Positions 22,707 through 34,369 of a stretch of DNA of 64,000 bases are shown piece by piece. The notes under the pieces are model-generated. The model saw nothing but the letters and a program-made list of their open reading frames with translations, searched no databases and was not told the DNA's origin. Positions within the stretch are counted from its first letter, which is position 1. Each line of letters begins with the position of its first letter. The position numbers and the translations under genes are program-made. The stretch is from Pseudoneurospora amorphoporcata (Eukaryota; Ascomycota; Sordariomycetes; Sordariales; Sordariaceae), in the NCBI GenBank assembly GCA_033297205.1, contig MU859133.1:1-64000 (forward strand), read 5' to 3'.

Positions 22707-23577
22707 TCTGTCCGTTTAGTTCCGTCAGGGTATATGTGAGTGATGGGAAAATGGTTATGAATAAGCGGTCATGTTTGGGAGAGAAAGGAGTGGACGTTGA
22801 GGAAAGCTCCAAACAATAAGGTGAGTGGGGCTCCAAAGTGGGGAGGTCAACAAGGTACATGCACCTGTTACTGGGGTGAGGTATCAAACCGATGGCCTCG
22901 AATACCGCCGTAGTTTAAATATGACCTCCTCTGACCGGTGTCGTAGCTTTGCTCTTCTCTTCGAGTAGCTTTCTTGCTGTCTCTTCTCGGATATTTGCTT
23001 GACATGCGATGAAGAAAATAGGCTGCAGCTTCAAATTCTGTTGTCATATTGGGCAGTGACACAGCTTTCAAGTCTCGCGCTAACACTAGGACGAGTTGAT
23101 GCCCCCTTGTGGGCATATGGTTGAAGTGTTCGTTTTACAAGGCCGTGAACGCAGGTCTGACCGAGTATGGCAACTACAATGAAATAGCACAGCGATTTTA
23201 ACCCGTTTAAACCGTGAGATAGACCGAAACATCATGGTGAACAGATGGCTCGTGCGCGCTCCCATACTCAGGGGTAATCGTCACAACAGCGCAAGAACAA
23301 ACAACAAAGATGGTATACAACAAAAAAGACACCCGTATATGCTACATGCCACATTATACACTTATACCGGTACACAGCAGTAGCCACTGCGACCGAGCAG
23401 GGAGACGGCCACACGCCCATCTTTTGGGCGCATGGATAGTATACACATGGCCGGCGCCGCATTCGACCCCGGCCAGGATCATCAGTAAACCATCGCCATA
23501 GGAAGCGTCCCACGTCCACACCGCACACGCCTGCTGCTGCGCTCATTTTACAACCAGCCACAGAAATCCACCACTCC
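22707..23577. other. Intergenic region, no gene seen
   Basis: Upstream of the ARM-repeat gene and downstream of the mL50-like gene. Short open frames here lack recognisable motifs. Confidence 0.4.
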
Positions 23578-24986
23578 TTACTGCTTGCTACCAAGCCACT
23601 TGAGCTCGACATACTTGCCGACGTTACCCGTACCGAGAACAGGGAGCTCACGCTTCTGGAGCTCCTTCTGGATGACCTTCCAGCGACCAACCATCTTCTC
23701 CTTGTCCACAGGTGTGACTCTCCTGGGGTAGACCTTGACGTTGGGGAGCTCGGGCAAGATGCTGTTCTGCTCAATCTGCTCGGCAAGCTTCTTGGGCTTA
23801 GGAGGGGTGACGAGGGCATCCATAAAGTTGGCGACAGTCTGGATGCTGGTGAGCTTGCCGTCGGAGAGGAGGTGACCGGTCATTTTCTGGATGCGCTTGG
23901 CGGCCTGTTGAGTTGAAAGGTTCTGTTAGCTATCTCGTCATAGGCAAGGAGATTCGGAGCTGGACGTACATAGAACTTGACGATAGGGTCCCGGATGGTA
24001 GCCTCCTTCCAGTCGTTGTTCCAGGACTTGCGGAGCTCAATGGCCTCCTCGACCTTCAACTTGACCCGCGAACCCTCCTCGCTCCCGAAACGATAGCCGA
24101 GCTTCTTGCCCTCTTGAAGCAACTGGTTGGCCTGCTCGTGCTCGCCGACTCTACGTAGCCTGCCCACCTCCGCCGTCCACTCGCGTGTATAGTGGGCCTT
24201 GTCTGCCGCGTTCCGCATGAGAATCCAGACCTTCTGCAAGTCGCTGTCTTTCTTGAGCGCCAGCTCACCATCCTCCCCACGGCACATCTCCACGGAGACA
24301 GTCCTCTGCCAGTGATCGCCGTTGCCGATGATCGCCGCGATATCCGCGGGGTTCTGGGGGTTGGCGCCGAACTTCTTCAGAGCCAGACCCTCGACGAGCG
24401 CCCTCCTCAGAATGACCTTCAACAGCCTGGGGTCTGTGATCTTCTCTTGCGCGGCAAAGCCCTGGTATTCGAACTGCTTCCCGCCATCCCTGAAATTCTC
24501 CGGCTTGTTCCACCAGTCAGAAATACCACCAATCTCTTGCAGCCCCGCGCCAGACGCGGCAGGCTCATAGTTGGGGTCTCTGATCTTCTCCGGGGCGCTG
24601 GCCTTCGTAGGTTCCCCTGGAAGGACAAGGTTGATCGTCCTCTGGGTTTCGACGAATCCTCCTCTTCTCCTCTTCCTCTGTTGTTCAAGGGTCAAGGCGG
24701 GCTCGGTCGCGATTTCGGCGGCGGCGGCGGCGGCGGCTACCGGGGCGTCGGGAGTGGTCTCGGAAACAGTAGAGGCGCATCGGCGTTGTGTCTGGAGGAT
24801 GTTTTGCCAGACGCGGTTATGGGTGGCGGAGATTTGTGTCGAGAAGTTGCATGACTGGCAGGCGGAAGAGGAGTCGGCAGCTTGGGCCCTCAGGGTGCGG
24901 AGGGGAACAGCCGATGTGGAAGCGACAGGCGACGAAGAGCTGCACAGGGCAGAGGCCGTGGACGGTATCCTCGGAATGCGGCGCAT
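23578..24986 (-). CDS. Mitochondrial large-subunit ribosomal protein, mL50-like
   Basis: Two exons, 24986-23970 and 23904-23578, joined in phase 0 (VKFY|AAKRIQKM) into 447 aa. I chose the ATG at 24986 because the following MRRIPRIPSTASALCSSSSP is a typical Arg/Ser-rich mitochondrial presequence; the frame is open further upstream but begins Pro-rich. The central part (ITDPRLLKVILRRALVEGLALKKFG as separate blocks, then WQRTVSVEMCRG and KVWILMRNAADKAHYTREWTAEV) resembles fungal mL50 (yeast Mrpl13 lineage). It would act in the mitochondrial ribosome. It is divergent from the COX14-like gene with a shared 640-bp promoter, and both products are predicted mitochondrial. The family name is likely but not certain. 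Confidence 0.7.
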
Positions 24987-25623
24987 GGTTGGCGTGTTGA
25001 GGTTGCAGCTTGCGACGACGGCAAGGTGCAATTGGGCCTGTATGGGTTGTCCGGGGGGTGGTGACCGAGTTGGCGGTTGCGTTCGCGGGTGCGGACGGGG
25101 CGACAATAATCGGGCAACGAGCGGGCGACTCGAAGCGCGATGGAGTCTTGCCGGTCAAAAAAATCGAGCCCCGTTCTGCCCGTCCATCGGTCCAGTTGCC
25201 GGCCCAGACACACCGCGGTCGGCCAGCCGGGGGCGGGTGCTTGGCACTGGGGCAGCCACTGAACAGTCTCCAATTGCCCGCAGAGTGCTCCCCTCCAGCT
25301 GTTGACGGTCCAAGCTTCGACCCCGCGATTGATGGTCAGCCACATATCTCTGGTGGCTGAGTGGGAAGGGTAGCGGCCGGATAGCTCGTAGCGCAAGCTT
25401 TCGGCCAAAAAATCTCGTGAATTGGATGATCTGATGGGCTCCCGGCAACATCTCCAAGCTCCATACCTCCCTCCCTCGACTACGTAAAAAAAGCGTCAGA
25501 GCTCCCCCGAGAGCCCCATTCTGTCCTTCAGTCCCGTCCAGACCCGACTATACTCGACCTCGACGCCGATTACCTACTTCCCGAAACCGGACATCCTATA
25601 AATACAGCTTCAAACTCGATCCA
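24987..25623. promoter_or_regulatory. Divergent promoter between two mitochondrial-protein genes
   Basis: A 637-bp GC-rich interval between the start codons of the mL50-like (minus) and COX14-like (plus) genes. It encodes no separate gene; open frames over it are products of high GC content. A shared regulatory region is inferred from the head-to-head arrangement. Confidence 0.45.
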
Positions 25624-26627
25624 ATGGCGCCTCCGTCGAACCCCCGCAGCGTCTCGGACGCGACACGCTTCACCCCGACGACTCCCCATGCCAGCTCCAA
25701 GTCCGCGGATCCCCGGCTCAACACCTCCAAGAGCTCGCCAAAGGAGGCCAAGGGCATTCCCAGATTCGTCGAGACACCAGAGCAAAGGGTTGCGCGGTTA
25801 AGAGCTGCGCACTTGAAGGCGAAGCAGGCGCAGCTTTCGAGGATGGACCGGATCATCAGCGGCAGCAGACGCTTCTTCGATTCGGCTCACAAGGTCACCG
25901 TCTTGGGCTTGATTGGTTTCACAGGTTAGTCCAGTCCAGTCTAGCCCCGAGCCCATACGCCTTCTCCTCCCACCAGTTTCCGAAAGCCGGTCCCTGGTTC
26001 CTGGCTTCTTAGATCCAAGGACAAGAACTAACATACGTCATAGTGCTGGCCGGCCTGGTAACCGCCTACACCGCCGCCGACATGATCATGTTCAACAAGA
26101 AGCGCAAGGCCGAGTTCATCGAGGCGCAGAAGAAGATCGAGGCCGACTCGCTTGAGGCCGCCCGTCTGGCCTACATCACCGGCAAGGCGACCGAGGAGCA
26201 GACTGCGCTGGTGGAGGAGTACCTCGAGCATGAGCGCGAGGCCGGCCGTCCGAAGCCTTCCATTTTCTCCAAGTTCCCCAGCGTCATTGGCGCCCCGACT
26301 CCTATCACGAACGAGACGACAGAGCAGACGACAACGAGCGTATCGGAGGCGGCGACATGGCCCGCTGCGACAACACCGAAGGACACGACCGAGGAGCAAC
26401 CTGCGGCTGCCACAGAGAAGTCGGGACTCTGGGGCTGGCTTACCGGCTCGCTGAAGAAGGAAGATATTGCTGCGGGTGCGGGACAGCAAGCCTCTAAGTT
26501 GGTTGGTGCTGTGAAGCAGGAGACGAGCGCCATCAAGGAGAAGGCGCTAGAGGCGTTTGAGAAGGAGAAGGAGAACCAGAGGAAGGGTGGCCCCCTTGAC
26601 AAGGTGGGCTTGCCTGAGCAGAAGTGA
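25624..26627 (+). CDS. COX14-domain mitochondrial membrane protein
   Basis: Two exons, 25624-25924 and 26044-26627. The intron carries a CTAAC branch site at about 26028. The product is 294 aa. Residues about 10-110 fit the fungal cytochrome-oxidase assembly (COX14-type) domain: DATRFTPTTPHA, then ETPEQRVARLRAAHLKAKQA, then a single membrane helix VTVLGLIGFTVLAGLVTAYTA (about 89-110; the middle straddles the splice). The rest is a soluble, charged tail rich in Thr/Glu with an amphipathic Lys/Glu C-terminus. Yeast Cox14 is far shorter (about 70 aa), so here the domain has a long C-terminal extension, as in other Pezizomycotina. Its role in complex IV assembly is inferred from the domain only. 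Confidence 0.7.
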
Positions 26628-28437
26628 GTGGGCTGAAGCGGATGGAGAACGGTGGACAGCTCCTCAAAACCCATCTTACGAGCTGCTCGGCCGGTTATGG
26701 TTTGGCGATGTTTGGAGGCATTGTGCCTCTGGTATGATCGTGGAATCAAGCATTTGATGAGGGTAAACACATGTTGGGCGGGTGGGGTGGGCGACGGAAT
26801 TACGAAGCAGCCTTTCTAGACCTTGGATGCTGGGATACCGCCTGTTAAAAGTACGGCGGGACCCGTGGCCTGGATGGAAGGAAGCGCGTACAAACTACGG
26901 TTTCAACAATACCACAAGAAGTGCTGATGGTTGCGAGATAGGAGAACGGGCTAGGGTTACATGCTCGACAAAGAAGCCCCCTACCCCATGTACCATAGTG
27001 TAGAAAGGAGTCATTGCATAAATCGGCGTAGAGGACATGGATTTAAGTATATAAGAGGTGAGACATCACATAAGTAGTAGAATCATTCAGAGCATTGGAT
27101 GTCTTGTATACCTCCCCAAGGGAATGAGGTTGATTTGGCCAGGCTGACTTTGCGAGAGAGCGGACCTGGTGAACTAGATAGCACGCCCTACACCCACGGG
27201 TAACACGTCGACATCACGTTCATCACGGAGCAGGTATCGCTTCCTAACCACGGGGCTTGTCCACACGACAGGGAATCATCACCTATTTCGAAAATCAACA
27301 CAATCAGAATGCTTCATATAGCACATGTCGTTTCCACGCTTAATATTCTAATATCACATCCACACACACATCACAAGGGGATAAGGATAACCAAACACAG
27401 AACTTGTTCACACGGCCCGGGATCAATATCAGAAAACAAATAGAATGTGCAACGATCAGATTTCTTCAATTATTATCTTATTCGCGAATTATTGTTATGT
27501 GCGTAATGCATCTACTCGAGCTATTAGACTTGAGACTTTGAGGCTGAGGAGTGACCTGATCACCATAACCTGCACTTGAAGCCCAGTCAGGCGACTGTAA
27601 CCACCATCCCATGATCCTCTCTCTCTTTCCATGCGCTGCGTTCCCTCCCCATGCTGAGAGTCAACTTGGTATACAGTAAACGACCGTGTGATGTTTGTAA
27701 TTGTCAACGCGACTCCTTCCTGCCTTTCCTTAAAAGGGTCCCGAACTCCAAAAGAAAAGCCCAGAGGGAACGACCGAAAACCCGAGATCCGGCAAAAAAG
27801 CAAAAGAGATTGAGTATGCTAGTGTTTGGTTTTCTTTTTCAACCAACGCTGTTGTGTGTCCTTCGATCTTCCCCGGACCAAATGAGAAAATGTTGCAAGG
27901 CGCAATGCCAGGGTGGTTGCAACTCGGCTCAGTCTGTGATTTGACCATGCTGATCTGATCCTTGTAGCCCATATCAAACCAGATAAGACCAGAATCTTGA
28001 GCTTTCGATTTCCCGGAGCCTTTGAAGGCCCTGTCCCAGACCTGTGCTCCCCTTCTTTCTTTTCCCCACGTCCTCATGAGCTACCCCAAAATGGAAAAGG
28101 GCAAGAAGTCTGATGCCATGCATATTGGTTTCGACTCAGCTCAGTCTGAGGTTGAACCATAGAGGCACTGATTTGGTCGTAGTAAGCCAGGGGCAGACAA
28201 ACTCTGAGCCCTCGCTCGATTACCGAGAGCCCCCAGCCTGGAGGCGTGGTTCTTCTCTGTTTCCCACCCATTCGATTCTCTCCTTCCCTTATCCCCACGT
28301 CCAGTCCTTAGGAGCTACCTTAGACGGTAGGTGCTCCACCCCAAGCTCCCGCAAAGGCTCCTCGCTCAAAAAAGAAACAAGAGCAAAAAAAAAAAAAAAA
28401 AAAAAGGTCAGCTAATCAACCGCCTCCTGCCGTCGCT
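26628..28437. other. 1.8-kb intergenic region without a recognised gene
   Basis: No spliceable coding frame with a recognisable product. It contains a diverged direct duplication (about 27925-28085 and 28115-28325) and a 21-nt A run at 28385-28405 just beyond the stop of the next minus-strand gene. A TAGGGTTA word occurs at about 26951. Confidence 0.4.
28385..28405 (+). repeat. A21 homopolymer
   Basis: Twenty-one A residues on the plus strand, about 33 bp beyond the stop codon of the minus-strand His/Met-rich gene. On the transcript it reads as a U run in the 3' untranslated region. Confidence 0.9.
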
Positions 28438-29800
28438 CTACGACACGATAATATGGTTAAAATGTCCCGGAACCTTCATCCGGCACTTCTCGCAGTCATC
28501 CCGATACCCTATGCTAAACGACCTCTTCATTCCGGCTTGGTTGGCCCCCATGGTCCACGAGCTGACTGTGTGCTTGGAGCGTTGATGGCCCCTTTTGTTG
28601 GGGGGTGACAGGGTTTTTGGCGATGTCTGGGGAGATCCCATGTCCATGCCATCCATGCTACCGTGACTATGATGGTTTTGGCACTCATGTTCTCCTTGGG
28701 GAATAGGCGTCGGCTCGCGAGGTCCCATTTGGCTGTTTAGGGAGGAGTTGCGTAACGGCATGGCGGAGAGGAGAGGGTGGCTGTGGGTTAGTTGGTCGAG
28801 GCTGCTGAGGCGTTGGCGCGGGAGGGGGTGTTCGTGTTGCTGGAGGTGGTGGCCGTGGTGCTCGTGGTCATGGTGATGCTGATGACCAGGGTGGTACGAC
28901 TCGAGGATCATCCGCGGGCTTTCTCCCATGCCGTTGTCTTCCATGTCCCCTCCTACCTCGCTGATGGGCGAGGGAAGCCGACGGTTCTGGACCATGCTCC
29001 AGTCCTCCATTACCTGCGCAGTGGCGGCGGCGCCGTCGAGCGATCGAGGGACGCTCTCGTGGCCTATGAGTGAGACGGACGGCTCGTGGTGCTGCTGTGT
29101 AGGCGGAGGGACCCCATATGATCCTCGGTGATCCATGCTGATGTTACCCGCCGCTCCGCCCCAGTGCTTACCCCGGACTTGCTCGGCGAAGCTACAGTGG
29201 ATTGGTGTCGGAATCCGGCCGCTGATAGTCGGTTCGGGCACCAGGTGGTCTGGTTGAAAGTTGCCCGGTTGGAGGTACTGCTGGTGATGGTGCTGCTGTT
29301 CTTGATGTCTTGGCTCCGGTTCGCAGTCCATCATCTCCATGTCCATGCTTTCCGGGCTATAGTTCGACGGAAGCTCCGGCTCGGCGGCCCATACATGCTG
29401 CTCCTTGACCTCGGGCACCCCATAGTACTCATAGCCTGAGACAACGGGCTGAGGGTTCTCTGGCGCAAAACTCGGTGTAGACATCCATCTTTTGGCCGTA
29501 GGTGATGTACGAACAGGTAAGATCTGTTGCCGTTTCTGGAGCGGGCGTTAGCATCCCACTGAACGCAGATGACATGGCGGTCTCGGATGGGAGAACGTTG
29601 ACAGCCAGAGTCGTGCGAGGAAAGGCAGGGCAGGTATATAGACGAAGACAACGGGTGAGATAACCCTTGACAGAGGCGAAAAGACGGCTTACATGTCGGT
29701 GCTCAGAAAATCCTGATACCCCTCCCATTGAGGCGTCGGCATAATCGTCCTCCCGTGATCTCTTACGGGGGCCTGCGGCCCATGCATGCGGAGCCATCAT
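28438..29800 (-). CDS. Conserved fungal His/Met-rich protein, function unknown
   Basis: Two exons, 29800-29693 and 29535-28438, phase 0, 401 aa. The start is one of two tandem ATGs at 29800/29797. The N-terminus has a nuclear-localisation-like PRKRSRED. Exon 2 begins KRQQILPVRTSPTAKRW, followed by a long low-complexity middle rich in His, Gln, Pro and Met (HHHDHEHHGHHLQQHEH). The C-terminus ends in a compact conserved-looking block, KRSFSIGYRDDCEKC then RMKVPGHFNHI, with a CxxC pair. I recognise the C-terminal block from uncharacterised Pezizomycotina proteins but know no function. A metal-binding or regulatory role is only a guess from the His clusters and CxxC. Confidence 0.75.
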
Positions 29801-32800
29801 GTCGTCCGACCTGTGTATGCGCAACACGAAGCTGTGCGTAGGCGATACCCGATATTGGCAGTCCGCAAGGGAGTTAATCGAGCTGTTACCTCCGGTGTAG
29901 GAACAAGTAGAGGTAAGGGTTGGAAGAGCGCAAGCCTCTTCTTATTACAAGTACAACCTGATGGAGCGGTTGATGTTTGGGGAGAGAAGAAACAGGCGGA
30001 TAGCTGACTGAGACTGAAAGAATGCTGAGCGCCGAGTGTGTGTTATGTTCGTTGGTGCTGGTGGTGGTGATGGTGTTATCAGTCTTTGTAATGCCGAGAT
30101 GGATGTCACGTTCGGTATCGGCACGTCTTACGAAGACCACAACTTGGAACCGACTGACGGACTGAAAGAGAGAAGATGCCTGAATTGCCCAGATCAGCAC
30201 TCCTTGGTTGCCTTTTTGACCGTTCAACTTGATAGGTAGATTGAAGCCGCTTGAATGATGAACACGCAGGAGACCGCCTTCTCGAAGGGAGACCAATGGA
30301 AAGGGCGTTGCGACAGCGACAGCGGAGGTGAGGGGGGCTGAATTGTTCAGTTCCCAAAAGAGAATGGGGGGACGTAACGGGCTTTCCCACTTTGTTGCGA
30401 TTTGGGGTCCAAACTGTAATGGGGTGCAGCCGAGTGGGTGGTTGTCACCGACTAACGTCCCTCACTTGTCCAAACCGCTCTTCGCTCTCGGCTCCTTCCG
30501 TGCGGAGACAACGCTGTCTAGAGGTAGGATCGTTAGTCTGCCTGGTCTTGGCCTGGATCCCGTGATCGACAAGTCTCGCTGCTTCCAGTTATTGTTGCAG
30601 TTCTTGAAGGTACCTTAGGTACCTCTAGGTATCTGGGGAAGCGGCAATGAGAGAGAGGTAACTGCTTTGCCGTTCCAGAAGCACCAGGAGAAGTTGTTGC
30701 TGAGATTCAAGAAAGGAATGTGCCGTGTTTTAGGGCGGGCGGGGTGCGAGTAAAGAAAACCTTCAAGTTGGCGCCGTTTAGCACTAGCTTTGATGAACAA
30801 GCTACGAGTAGAAAAAGGGGGTCAGAGTCTGCATGGTAAGAAAAAGGTATTCCGGCTAAACAATCAACATTCTTTTAACCTTTTTCATTCACCAGGATCT
30901 GATGAGGCTGCAAGTGTTCGCGGGCAGGCATCTACCTACGTCAGTCGCTGCAAGCATGTCAGACATCTGCTGTGGACTTTGGAGCGAGGGAAGGACAGGA
31001 ATTGTGTGCGAGGCACCGAATCCGAGCTAATCACAGGTTTGTCAACTTGCCCATTGGGGTTGAGATATCACAAAAGATCACAATATGGGCTTCTTAACTG
31101 TGACTGGCAGTGGTGATATGGCATTTCAATGGTTTGGGTGTTGGAGTTGTTTACCATGCCCCTGTGAACGTGCCCGCCGCCGTTCTGAAGTTTCTAGCGG
31201 CTTTTGCCGCGATCAGTGTAGGGAGGACCCTTTGATTTCAGTCCCTCGCCTTTTCTGGGGAGGAAAAGGCTATCATGCGCGCCGTGCAGACCCTGTAACT
31301 CGACCAAAGGACCCTTAAAAGCGTCGCGAAAGATGTGGACCAGCTCCAAGCTACTGAGATTTCCACACAATGGAAGCAAGCAACAGGGCAGCGACCTGAA
31401 GACATCCAGCCCTTGCCACCAAGCACTTCGAGTCACATGCAAGATCTTCAGTTTCAGGATTGCTTCAGGAATTCACACCTGCAAGTCAATGTTCAATCGT
31501 TCAGTTTCGATTTCATTGCCCGTTCCGTCGAATCTAGCCACCGGCTCTAGACCGAGGACGATCACGACCGTGGACCTCAATGTTCTGGTTTCAAATCAGA
31601 CACCCAGAGTCTAGATACGTTAAGGTAAACATACCATGAATTACATAAGATTTTTACTCCCTCAGCCTTCTCTGTCATCCAGTTCTACTTGAAGTGCATG
31701 TCCGAAGGCCAAAGAGTTCAACGACAGTCGACACCTTCAGGATCTCGGATCCGGGACTGTCCTTCGGGCTCAAGCGGTCTGGTCATTCCGAAACACATTT
31801 AATGTCAGGAAATGTTCGGAAAATGTGGGCATATATTCGGGTCCCCATTTTGCTTTGGATGTTGGAGGCAATGACGTTCTCCCGGGCTTTTCAGGCTAGA
31901 GGTATCGACACCAGACTGAAAAAATCACGAGCTCACCAGTCACCACAGCACCTCAAGCTCCGTCCTAATACCCCTTCAGTCGATCCGAGCGTCAAGCCAG
32001 GTTAGGTTCTCAGCCTTGTAAGGCAACCTATGAATGAATTCTCATTAGTCAACCGAACTCGCTCCATCGGACAACATGCCGTGCTCCTCAAGATCTGCCT
32101 GACTGGACAGGCGGCTCGCTACTCAAATCGGACCTTATCGTACCCGCCAGCCAAGGTCGTAGGGTTGGGTGTAGACGGTACAGTTTCAACTTTTGAACCT
32201 GAGCATTCAGTTCTTCAGTTGAGGTCTCCCAATCTGGGCCGTAACTTTTCCACAAAACAACAGGTGCTGAAGACACTGTACGACATATTCCGGTAATGCT
32301 GTCCATAAGATATGGCTCAGGGTGGCTTAGTTGCTTTTGATTCAGGACACAGTGTCCTCCTCTGCACGAGAAAATGGTTGATGATGGAGTTCCATGAAAT
32401 GTTCTGTTGTCCTCATGACTCTAGACACCGGTATAAAACAAGACGAGAATTTGACATCTCTTCCATGTATATACGCGAGGTTTGTAAGTGTTGTACCTTG
32501 ATGGCCAAAAAGGGAGAAGCTCCGGCGCTCGGCTTGGCATCCTCGGTGACCGCTCCGGCTTTCGGAACCCGCCGATTCATATGCCCCCCCGGACAGGATC
32601 CATCCAAACACGTCACTCCTCGAAGAACGTGTCAATGAGTAGAATCCACTCTTGAGGTCTGAGGACAATGTTGATATCGATTTTCGTATCTTGGTGCCGC
32701 TGGTTGCGATGATGGGATGAAATGGTACAGACTATACTGTGTATGGCGGTGTCGAAAAACCTGATGAAGAGACGAAGTTGCGGAGTGAGAAACTGGCTCC

Positions 32801-34369
32801 ATGGGACCAACTTAACTATATGACATGACTGACAGGATCAAAGGTAGAGTTGTGTCAAACGGTCGGGAACTTAGACGACGAAGCAGCAATTTGGAACAAT
32901 GTCAAGGTCGATTGCTTGCCTCGAAATTCAGAGCCGTTCAAGTCGCCACTGAACGGACCGAAGACGATGTACAAGTGGAAATGAGGAGGACAACGATGAT
33001 AGAAAGGTTCAAAGGGGGGGGCCGACAGATGGCCTGCGCTTTCAGTGCCTCCCCAATTCACCCTAAAGGCCAACCCCAACTATGTTCTATAGTCTCTCAG
33101 GCGCCCATCCGTCGAATACGTGCGTGAATAAAATCAAACATCGGAATGACCGAGGATACTGGCGTCCATTAAACACGGCCACGGGAGTTGCTGCTGCGGG
33201 CCGTGACGTGATCTTCTCACTGGCGTGTCGAGATGCAGTGGTTCACGTTGCATCGAAGCGGCGTCGAACCCTGGAAATGGTCCATTGGTCCGTTTATCGG
33301 ACACTAGCAGACGGAAACGGATGGGGCAGCCGAGTCGTGGTGAGGCCAAGCGCCCGAGACGAATGAACACCGAATTACTACCTGTATTCTACTACTCCCT
33401 GCACACAGCACGCCCACAGCACCACCACCTGCTAGCCTGTAGTTCCTTCAGCTCCATCCACATGTTTGTTTGGAGGAGAACTGTCATCCGTGAACTGTAC
33501 GTACTCGATACGGGGCGCTGCTTCCAAAACATGAAAATCAATGGCAGGCGGCATTTTCCCAATTCCACTCTTCACAAATTTTCGTACCCGCTGACTGGAC
33601 TGTGTGTGTCCACGGGCAGGTGTCCCTGCCCCGCACAAGGTCTTCTCAAAGTTTACGGGAAGACACACCCCGGACTTGTGCTTGCCTGCCCGCTTGCTTC
33701 CCGCTATCCACATCCCGTCTCCGTTCGTTGCCCTCATCTTGTTCGATTTGCAGTTTGGACGAGAGGGTCCCCCTGGTGCTTGGGTTCCTCGTGGGTTTGT
33801 GAGTCACTACGACGATACCTCGAGATGTGCCCTTGTTTGGCAATGAAATTCTTTCTTATAAGTAGCCGGACGAAGAAGAGTTCATGTTTTCTGCCCTCGT
33901 TCTTTCCATCCCATAGACTATAGCCTGTCCAGTGAATGAGCTCAGGCCTGGCCTCATCCGCAAACACTTTCAGGAACTCCGCTACCTCGCTACCCATCAT
34001 TGTGCCTTCCATCTGCTCAGCTTGGCTTCGGTGGCTGCAGAATTTCTTTGTTATTTGACTCCCCTTCCACCCTAGTCCACCTGGGCCTTCCTTGTGGCCT
34101 CCTCCAACCCCGATCACCTCATCCAATCACAGGTCTGCCAACAGGGTCCTGCCTGCCTTTATTTCGCCCTTATCTGGACCTCAAGCTCCTTCCTCTGCCG
34201 AGTTTCTTTCCTCTCGACCTGTCAAGCAAAACTCAAATCACCTTCCTCGACAAGAGTCATTCCTGAACTCAATCTCAACTTCTTTTGTATTACTTCAACT
34301 CTCGACTTCTCTTGCCATACCCCCAAGTCTATAATCTCTATCACCCTGTAGCTCTCACCTACTGCAACT
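29801..34369. other. 4.6-kb region without a recognised protein gene
   Basis: Divergent upstream region of the His/Met-rich gene (minus) and DAHP synthase (plus). The longest open frame (33225-33923, 232 aa) is Cys/Ser/Arg-rich, lacks any domain and has no splice support. The palindromic word GTACCTTAGGTAC occurs at about 30610, and Cpc1-type sites lie at 33800 and 34056. The region may hold long 5' leaders or non-coding transcripts, but none can be shown from the sequence. Confidence 0.4.
33800..33806 (+). promoter_or_regulatory. Candidate Gcn4/Cpc1 site upstream of DAHP synthase
   Basis: TGAGTCA, a perfect match to the general amino-acid-control element TGASTCA, 570 bp upstream of the ATG. 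A second partial site, TGACTC, is at 34056-34061. In ascomycetes DAHP synthase genes are known Gcn4/Cpc1 targets. A single 7-mer in 4.6 kb could arise by chance. Confidence 0.4.

Noticed and set aside
23268..23819. 183-codon minus-strand frame near the mL50-like 3' exon
   Set aside because: It overlaps the true exon in another frame and its Ser/Arg composition is typical of a shifted reading.
24192..25305. Two plus-strand frames of 220 and 244 codons over the mL50-like gene and its promoter
   Set aside because: Antisense to a spliced gene with a mitochondrial presequence; no motif in the plus-strand products.
26171..26770. 199-codon minus-strand frame opposite the COX14-domain gene
   Set aside because: Shadow frame; the sense product has the domain, the helix and a proper intron.
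33225..33923. 232-codon frame in the gene-free region
   Set aside because: Cys/Arg/Ser-rich, no domain, no splice support; probably a chance frame.
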